Shown here piece after piece: positions 56,771-64,000 of a DNA stretch of 64,000 nucleotides. The position numbers were made by a program, and so were the translations under genes. Numbering within the stretch: position 1 is the stretch's first letter; the number at the start of each line of letters is the position of its first letter. The stretch is from Petrolisthes cinctipes (Eukaryota; Arthropoda; Malacostraca; Decapoda; Porcellanidae), in NCBI GenBank assembly GCA_033782935.1, contig JAWQEG010000259.1:782501-846500 (forward strand). Direction: 5' to 3'. The notes beneath the pieces were generated by a model. That model had not been told where the DNA came from. It was given only the letters and a program-made list of their open reading frames with translations, and ran no database searches.

Positions 56771-57089
56771 CTCTCTCTCAGTGAGTGTGTGACTGTCTGA
56801 GTCTGACTGTCTCGAGACTCTCGACTTTTGAGTCACTGCCTACCGCCCTACCCGTGCAATTTGTGAGTTCACAATTATTATTATTAACTTTAATTAATTA
56901 TGTATCTTATTCGATGTATTGTCATAATTTTACTAAGAAATATTGAAGTAATAACACTTCCCTTATAATACAGTGAAACACATAGTATAAGCATAAATTA
57001 TTTAGACATTTTTAAACGCAGTACGAGAGTTTGGGCTGGTCCGACTGGGCCGATGGGCATCGCCAGTCCAACTATGTAGGTGTCATAAG

Positions 57090-57160
57090 GGTCCTCTCAG
57101 CCAATCAGAACGCTTGCTGGGCCAGCCTCAGGCCTCTCAGCCAATGACAGCTCGTGGTAC
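57090..57160. promoter_or_regulatory. Two CCAAT boxes in direct repeats
   Basis: GGTCCTCTCAGCCAATCAGA and GGCCTCTCAGCCAATGACAG are 38 bases apart. CCAAT is the NF-Y core. No coding region follows nearby, so a promoter role is only suggested. Confidence 0.2.
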
Positions 57161-57326
57161 AAACCTGAGTCGAGCTGACACTGTATCCAACACAAAGAAT
57201 AATTTCCATTATCGTTCTTACCATAATTCGATCAATATATCTTTTTCGCTCACAGATCCTGTATCTAAAAAGACATATTAATATCTGTAACTAATTATGA
57301 TATCCATATATACGAAAAAAAATTAT

Positions 57327-58522
57327 AAATACTCTAGGTAGATCGTAGCTGTGGCAGTTTAATGACTGGTAACACAGTCACGCCGTAAGTAAGTAGGCAA
57401 AAAGCATTATGAATAAAACTCAGTTCTTGTTTAATTCGATATTTTCTTTCAGAATTTAATAATTACGTAACTTTAGTTGAGTTTTGGCCCGAAATACCCG
57501 CTGCAGAGAAGAGATTTTTATGATTCTAGTGCTGCCATTCCAAAAACACTTGATAAGTAGGCGCCTTAATGTATAAAGGGAATTATTTTTACCAAGATAT
57601 TATCGTGACTACTATCCTATAACTGTGGCCAGATCAGGGAGTGTACTGTATAAGGAACAAGCAGGGTTATGTAATATTATGATATAGTTTAATGACTTTT
57701 AAACACTATACTATACCAAGCTTTTTTTGTACTTTTTTCTCATTGTTATACTGTACAAGATAATTAGTTGGCTTATGAATTTACTGTACTTAAGTGTCCT
57801 AAAGCAATGCTAGCTCATGCTAAATTATATTTATCTAATACCAGGATCTAAATAGGCCCAAACTAACTTGCCAATTTTTAATAAAGAGACCACAGAGTAG
57901 CTTAACAAGCACTAATTCAGCCAATGCCGATCTTAAATGGTCAATATGGTCACTGTTCATGTAGGCTATGATACATCATTGTGTGTTTCAGCCGTCCTAT
58001 TGAGAGTTAAGTGTTATTTTCATCTTGCAAATTAATATTAATTAGTACACAATTATTATGACTATGTTTCCTGAATTCATTGGTTTTCTGTGGATGCATT
58101 GGTTTCAATAATATTTCTAGTGTGGAGAGGGCCTAGGGGTGATTTGTATTATTGCAGATTGGTTCTTCATTGGAATGTAGAATTTACAGAAGGCCTACTT
58201 AAACATACTACATTACTGTAGACAACACTCTCCTTTTAGTAACCTGATGATAATTTACTAGTTTAGTAATACTGTACTGTATAGATTTTGGATAGTAACA
58301 TTATGAGTTATTATGATATAAAAAAGATTTTACCAGTTATAAACACTGAGGAAGAGTGCATTTGAGGAGACAGAGAGAGCTCATTTATAAAATTCAGATT
58401 TGTAGGTAGATTGTAGAATACAAGGGAAGACTAAAGGAAGGAGTGTTGTATTTTCTATAATAAAACTCCAACAAAGATTAGTGTCCACTGCCACAGCTAC
58501 GTTCTACCTAGATCTAGTATTT
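57327..58522. mobile_element. 1.2-kb element with ~30-bp terminal inverted repeats
   Basis: AAATACTCTAGGTAGATCGT then AGCTGTGGCAGT at left; inverted at right as ACTGCCACAGCTACGTTCTA then CCTAGATCTAGTATTT. AT-rich, no transposase seen. Confidence 0.6.
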
Positions 58523-59115
58523 AGCTGGTTTTTTTTTAGTGGTACACCACTTGCACCACAGTCATCACTATGGAGAACAACATCAGCATGGATAAAGAAT
58601 AATCAGTTTCGTGGTCTGAAGAGGCATTATTTGCTCTCATTGAGAATTAGCATAGAAAATAAGTAAGGTGACAGTGACACGTGTAGGAAATAAGTATAGT
58701 CATAAGTGAAGAGATAGTGAGAGCCATATTTTTACGTAGAAAATTATGTAGTGAAAGTATGTAGTCATAGTGACAGACACATTTTTTTTTACCGTATACT
58801 GTACTGTGTAAACACTTGGGATAGTGATACTACCGGGGTACACGTCATTTGGAAGGGAACGAAGTATGGACTGGAACTTCTATTCCTCCGTATACGTGTT
58901 TCCACGCCATGCCACCTCCATGTGGAGGATCTAAAAGTAGTGGATGTCGAAGGTAAAGGGCGGAACATAAGGGATGTGTGAAGAGGGTGTCTGTGCGGTC
59001 ATATGTGTAGGCGCGGTGGAGTTGTTAGGGAGAGACACGTCTGATGTGGATTGTGTGGTGTCAGTGAGGGTAGCCATAACAACGAGAGAAAATGAAAGTG
59101 CAGGGTGTGGTGCTA

Positions 59116-59143
59116 GGTCAAGGGAATACATATTCCCTTGACC
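59116..59143. other. 28-bp palindrome with nuclear-receptor-like half sites
   Basis: GGTCAAGGGAATA faces TATTCCCTTGACC around a CA centre. The edges give AGGTCA and TGACCTTGG, the half-site shapes bound by nuclear receptors. A regulatory role is inference. Confidence 0.3.
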
Positions 59144-59642
59144 TTGGTGTGGTGTGTACGGAGGAGGCGTGGACGTGGGTCCTTATATAAATAACACTAT
59201 TAAAACACGTGGGGAGGGCTAGGGCACTGGGAACGTAGTGTGTGGGCGGTGTATAGGGGCACGTGGAGGTAGTGAAACAACGAGAAAATTACGTAAGAGA
59301 GAAAGAAATGCCACGGGAGTATAAGGAATAGGGTACGGAGGGTAGGAGCGACGGTGAGGTAGGAAACACAGAAAACGGAGCGCGAGAGGGGGGACGGGAG
59401 CAGAGCAGAAAAAAGGTGTAGGCTGAGGGGATGTTGGGTGCGGGGAGATGACAAAGGGGTGAAGAAGCGGGGGAGTACCACGTAGAGGCAGGAAAACAAA
59501 TTATATCAAGGGACGCAGGGATTATTGGGGGGGGGGGGATTAACACAGGTGGCAAAATATTGGGCCGTGGTATGGGGGGACGAAGATAAAAACACGTGGT
59601 AGGGAAGAGGACAGCCAAGGCCGCTTGAAGAGTAGGTCTTCC

Positions 59643-59674
59643 CAAGGATGATAGACTATAGTCTATTATCCTTG
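59643..59674. other. 32-bp palindrome
   Basis: CAAGGATGATAGACTA faces TAGTCTATTATCCTTG with one mismatched pair. Confidence 0.6.
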
Positions 59675-60749
59675 ATCCTTATTGTCTCTCATCCTTGTAT
59701 TTGGGAACGAGATTATCATAATTGCCACATCAACTACCCTAAAGTAAGTTTCAGTTTGCAGGCCAAAAATAAGGCAAGAAAGGCAAGTTTATTCCTATTT
59801 ACAATATTTACACCCATGTTCATTCCGCTTCCGTCGCAAGCTTCATCTCCTAAGGTGAAACAACTTAAGAATTAATTATTAGGAAATAATAGGAGCGTTA
59901 CACACGCCCATTATTAGGAGCTGAAACTTACGGTAGGATTACAAAACATTCCCAACCAACAATACACAATACTTATTCTAACACAGATCATTCTTCAACT
60001 CCAGGTTAATTGCAACATCTTACTAAGCAACATCAGACATTCATCTCATTCCTACCTTCGACTAGAATTAGAATTATAGTAGCTACTCATACTGAACAAT
60101 ACAGCAAAATATATCATTATTTCATCCGAGTTCTCTCCTCTTAAGGAAAGTTACACTCATATTGAACCCATCAAAATGTATCCTTATATCACCTGACTTA
60201 GTTCTCTCCCCTTAAGGAAAGTTACCATTACCTTATTACATCACAATGTCTAATTAAGCATTACATCTTAGACCCCAGCCACTCTCTACACTAGTGATGA
60301 CAACTTGGGGAACTTCCACCCGGACGTTCCAACCGCCACTCTAACACAACTCAGTCCTACGTTGACAGAAATAAGCGATAGCATTCATTCTACATGTGTG
60401 TAACATTCTCTCTCTAGATTCACCCTCTTACTCTTTTCAACAGTTAGAGACTGAAGAATGCCTCCTCAAGTGATTCTAAGCGCTCACCAATGGGAATGAC
60501 TGTAGAAGTGAGGACTGAAGAGGCCATGGCAATCGATCACCATGGTAACCATTCCTCGAATTAAAGTCATGATGTCAAATCTGTGAAATAGACATAGGAT
60601 TACCTTACACATAAATACTCGTAATTATTAAGACATTTCCCTGAGAATTCGTACCCAGTATTACCAAGAAGAGACGTAGTCTTTAGCTGATCTTCCGATG
60701 TTGGGAACCAACCTTAGGGTTCCTTACACCATTCCTACTCATTAACTTT

Positions 60750-63700
60750 TCAATGCAAACCTTACACATCACAGGGTGTTTCTATACCCTTCTAACATTC
60801 CTCAATAAGCCTTCTCGGAGGTTGACGGTGGCGGGGAGGAAGGCATTGATCCTCCTCCTCCTCATCCAAGTCCTGAGCTATTTCCACCTCTTCCGCCTCC
60901 GGAATTATTTCATGGCGGCTTACATATGGCTATACTTTCTCAGCCGCTCTTTGTATCACTTTCCCTGAGTATGGGTCCTTGAGCACATATAACTGACCAT
61001 CCCTTATTGAATCTCTTACTCGATAAGGACCCTTCCACTTAGGATTCAGTTTTGTACAGGTACCAGTCAACGTCATCTCAGACTTCACCCACACCAGACC
61101 ACCAACAGGTACCTTCTCCGCTTTATGCTTTCGGTTTGCTACTGCTCGGTACCTCCGTTGTGACTGGACACTAGCTTCCTTTATGATCTGTTTAAGTTTT
61201 TGCTTTTCACTGTCTCCGGATTGTACAGTCCTGAGGGGTGTGGTGACTGTCCGTGGTGGGTGCCTAGCAAAGAACGCAACATATGGGGTAACACATGTGC
61301 TACCATGCACAGCTAGGTTCATGTGGGTTTGGCACTCAGTCAACAGTGTAGGCCACCTCAATGGATATCCCTTACATAACTGGGCCAGAACGTTTTTTAG
61401 GGTGCGGTGCATTCTCTCAATCAGACCATTTGACTGAGGGTGGTATGGGGTCGTGAAGAGAAGCTCAACACCCTGCTGGTCTGCCCAAGTCCTCATCTCT
61501 CTTCCGGTGAATTCCAGAGCGTTGTCACACAGAAGTGCCCCGGATGTGCCAAAATCTGAGGTGAACTGGGATAATCTAGCTACAATACCCTGTGCATGTT
61601 TAGATTTCAGTGGATAGAACTTAACAAACCTAGAGAAGTGATCTATTACAGTTAAAATATACCTGTTAGCATCTTGACCTGATGTCATATCTGTTAAGTC
61701 AATGGCAATTCTTTCCAATGGCTGAGACACTACTGGTAATTCCCTATAAGGTTGTGACAAACCCGTGTTATGCTTATACTGCTGACAATTTATACATTCT
61801 TTCAAATATTGTACCACATCAGTTTTCAATGTTGGCCAATAAAACATCTCTTCTGCTTTCTTGATTGACTTATACTGTCCAAAATGTCCGGACTGATCAT
61901 GTGCAATCTCTAGGGCCTTATGGACTAACTGACGTGGCACCACTACAGTGTACATGAAACTACCATCCACACTTGTTCTTACATAATGCAATACACCCTC
62001 CAGAATCTCAAACTGATCCAACATGGTACGAGAAATTTTTCTCCTGGGCACTGCTCCACCCTGGAAATACTCTACCAGTACGTTCCAAGTTGGATCTGCT
62101 CGCTGTTCTCTTACAAACTCTTCCCTAACTAGACCTAACCAAGTGACATTTGGTTGGTGTGCAATGACCCGTACTGGTCGTGACAGTTGATCAGCTACAA
62201 TATTATATTTCCCCTTCACATACTTGAGGCGATAATTGTACTCTCTCATCTCAAGCATCCACCTAGTGACTCGAGGGGATTTTGTACGTTTACGAAAGAT
62301 ACTAGTAAGAGGCTGATGGTCTGTTTGTATTTCAAAAGTTGTTCCCCATAGAAAATGATGAAAATTCCTGCATGCTAATACTACAGAAAGTGCTTCTTTG
62401 TCTGTAACAGAGTATCTCTTTTCACACCTACTTAATTTCTTAGAGAAATAACCCAAAGGTTTGACTGTCCTGTCAGGTTGGACCTGATGCAGAACGGCTC
62501 CTGCAGACAAATCACTCGCATCTGTGACTAATATGAGTGGAAGATCAGGTTGGTACTTTACAAGAACTGGGGTAGATATCAGTTTCTTCTTCAGTGTTTC
62601 AAAGGCATCCTGACAATGATCTGACCATCTGAACATGACACTGGTTTTTGTTAAATGGGTTAGCGGGGCGGCAATTTTGGAAAACTCAGGAACAAACTTT
62701 CGGCAAAATCCGCACATCCCGACAAATCTTCTTACTTCCTTTACATTTGTGGGTGGCTTCTGCTGGCTGATCGCTTCAATATTTTTAGGATCGGGTGTAC
62801 TTCCTGTTTTTGAAACTCTATGACCCAAGAATTTAACTTCACCCTTGGCAAAATCACACTTAGTGAAATTTAACTTTACCCCTTTCTTCTCAAACATGCC
62901 AAAAAGTCTCTGCAACCTCTGCATCAATTGTTCAAAGTTATCCGCCCACAAGATCACATCATCGAGGTAATTCTTCACCCAACCTTCCTTAATTAATGGT
63001 GCCAAAAGTTCGGCCATTTTGCGTGAAAAATGGCAGGTGCACAGCTCAATCCGAATGGTAACCTTCTGAAGCGATATAGTGATACACCATCAGAGAAAGT
63101 GGTCAAATCTCTACTGCTCTCATCCAACTCAATTTGAAAATATACATCCTTGAGGTCTAAAGTGATGTAATATTGGTGTCCTGCGGCATTACCTACTAAA
63201 TCTTCAAGACGCGGCAACGGATATACATCATCTGCTAAGTGTTCATTTACTCTCCGGAAATCTAAGCACATCCTCTTATTACCATCTGGTTTGTTCACAA
63301 GGACAATTGGTGATATCCACACAGCGCTGGAAGGTTCAATCACACCTCTCTCTTCCATTTCATCCAGCATCTGTGCAATGACTACTTTTGCATGTTCAGG
63401 GTAACGGTATACTGGAGACTTACATGGAGTTTGATCTGATACAGAAATGTGTGCAGGCTCTCCAGCAATTCTTCCCAAGCCTTGGCTTTCAAGCACAAAC
63501 AACCCTTCATGATCTAACACTACATGTGACAATTTTGACCGTTGTTCAGAATTAAGGTGGGACCAATCTTGCTCATCAACTAACCATTGCAGTCTTTCTC
63601 GCCGGGTTCCTTCTTCTTCGGTCTGATCGAAATGAGGCACTAATTCGTTGGAATTTTGGGTACGGTACACTGACAGATTTGGATCAATGATTGATTTTGG

Positions 63701-64000
63701 GCAAATTTCATACTGAGCTACTTCGGTTCTACTCTGAATGAATCTGTGAACCTTGGACTGGCATTCAACAACTATAGGTACAGTCTGATCTGCACGGACT
63801 TCTGCAAGATAGGGACATCCTGGAAGTGAATACCGAGGATGTGGATATACAATCAAAATGGTACCGGGAGCTTCTTTTACATCTGCCCTAAGAACTTTGG
63901 TTTGGTGTGGCTCAAGATGTATGGTATTTGCAACATGTACTCTTGTTTTTTCTGGGCAATTGGTCGGTTCATTTCTTAAGTTACTTTAACGGATTCTTTG
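60750..64000 (-). mobile_element. Gypsy-type LTR retrotransposon, 3' part, continues beyond window
   Basis: Pol order on minus is reverse transcriptase, RNase H, integrase with a GPY/F module, which is the Gypsy (Ty3) order. The 5' LTR, gag and protease lie past position 64000. Purine-rich minus-strand sequence near 60850 (GATGAGGAGGAGGAGGA) could be the polypurine tract region. One frameshift breaks pol. Confidence 0.82.
60930..64000 (-). pseudogene. Gypsy pol polyprotein: reverse transcriptase, RNase H, integrase; one frameshift
   Basis: The upstream frame (64000-62993) holds the pre-RT region and RT fingers/palm: MLDEMEERGVIEPSSAVWIS, KRMCLDFRRVNEHLADDVYP, LDLKDVYFQI (the family usually has LDLK(D/A)AYxQ) and FRRLPFGLSCAPAIF. 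A shift near 63005-63020 leads into the second frame (63017-60930): catalytic YLDDVILWA, RNase H with LVTDASDLSAGAVLHQ, and LSRPVR. The integrase follows with zinc-binding HDQSGHFG...CINCQQYK, DDE residues in IAIDLTD, LLCDNALEFTG and NGLIERMHRTLKN, and the GPY/F module KWKGPYRV. It would copy and integrate the element. The shift makes this copy defective unless it is a sequencing error. Confidence 0.85.

Larger units (their letters stand above)
58530..60750. other. Non-coding region with two perfect-type palindromes
   Basis: 58850-59640 is GC-richer, with long low-complexity open frames on minus that I do not accept. Palindromes lie at 59116-59143 and 59643-59674. The 3' LTR of the Gypsy element should lie toward the right of this stretch, but without its partner it cannot be delimited. 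Confidence 0.4.

Noticed and set aside
55069..56800. Several 100-290 codon ORFs on +
   Set aside because: Antisense shadows of the minus-strand RTE-type LINE and of C-rich repeats.
58850..59650. Minus-strand ORFs of 99 and 118 codons rich in Pro/Leu
   Set aside because: GC-skewed low-complexity sequence with no motif, no splice context and two overlapping frames open at once.

Overview
The window looks like arthropod, most likely decapod crustacean, genomic DNA. It is intron-rich and AT-rich, crowded with (CT)n, (TA)n, (GT)n and (AAT)n microsatellites and degraded transposons. It carries the 3' exons of an alpha-2-macroglobulin gene of arthropod type. The organism call is inference; no species-diagnostic sequence was recognised. 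No bacterial operon, rRNA, tRNA or CRISPR array was seen.

Host genes. (1) Six consecutive exons on + (11090-24110) encode the last ~394 residues of an alpha-2-macroglobulin: the rear of the thioester domain, the end of the CUB domain and the receptor-binding domain, closing with an 11-codon exon and a stop. Splice sites and phases agree throughout. The thioester motif and everything N-terminal to it are not in the window. (2) Two exons on + (43753-44082 and 45209-45323) join in phase into a 147-residue single-pass membrane protein that I do not recognise.

Layout. 1-1.6 kb: no gene, but a GC-rich stretch with two perfect cAMP-response elements. 1.8-7.7 kb: an I-type LINE on -, with a small TA-flanked MITE inside its reverse transcriptase. 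8.2-9.6 kb: an inverted-repeat element and an LTR-like repeat. 11-24 kb: the alpha-2-macroglobulin gene, whose introns hold MITEs, a nest of long inverted repeats, an LTR-like repeat, and decayed Jockey-like and RTE-like LINEs. 24.5-26.4 kb: a G-rich/C-rich hairpin and a Penelope-like endonuclease with a hammerhead-like ribozyme core, joined to a 25-bp minisatellite. 28.9-31.5 kb: a dead piggyBac transposase. 32.8-36.6 kb: a second LINE (+), broken by frameshifts. 36.7-50.2 kb: MITEs, tandem arrays and the small membrane-protein gene. 51.3-51.9 kb: a 610-bp near-palindrome. 53-56.6 kb: a minisatellite and an RTE-type LINE (-). 57.3-58.5 kb: a 1.2-kb inverted-repeat element. 60.9-64 kb: a Gypsy-type retrotransposon (-) running off the window.

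Most interesting patterns: piggyBac-type MITEs that repeatedly sit end to end sharing one TTAA (26.7, 28.97, 37.4, 44.5-44.7 and 49.99 kb); a series of degenerate copies of one splice acceptor plus exon start just upstream of the real alpha-2-macroglobulin exon; and a terminal-inverted-repeat element whose body is a variable 57-bp tandem array, one copy of which was interrupted by a TA-flanked transposon.
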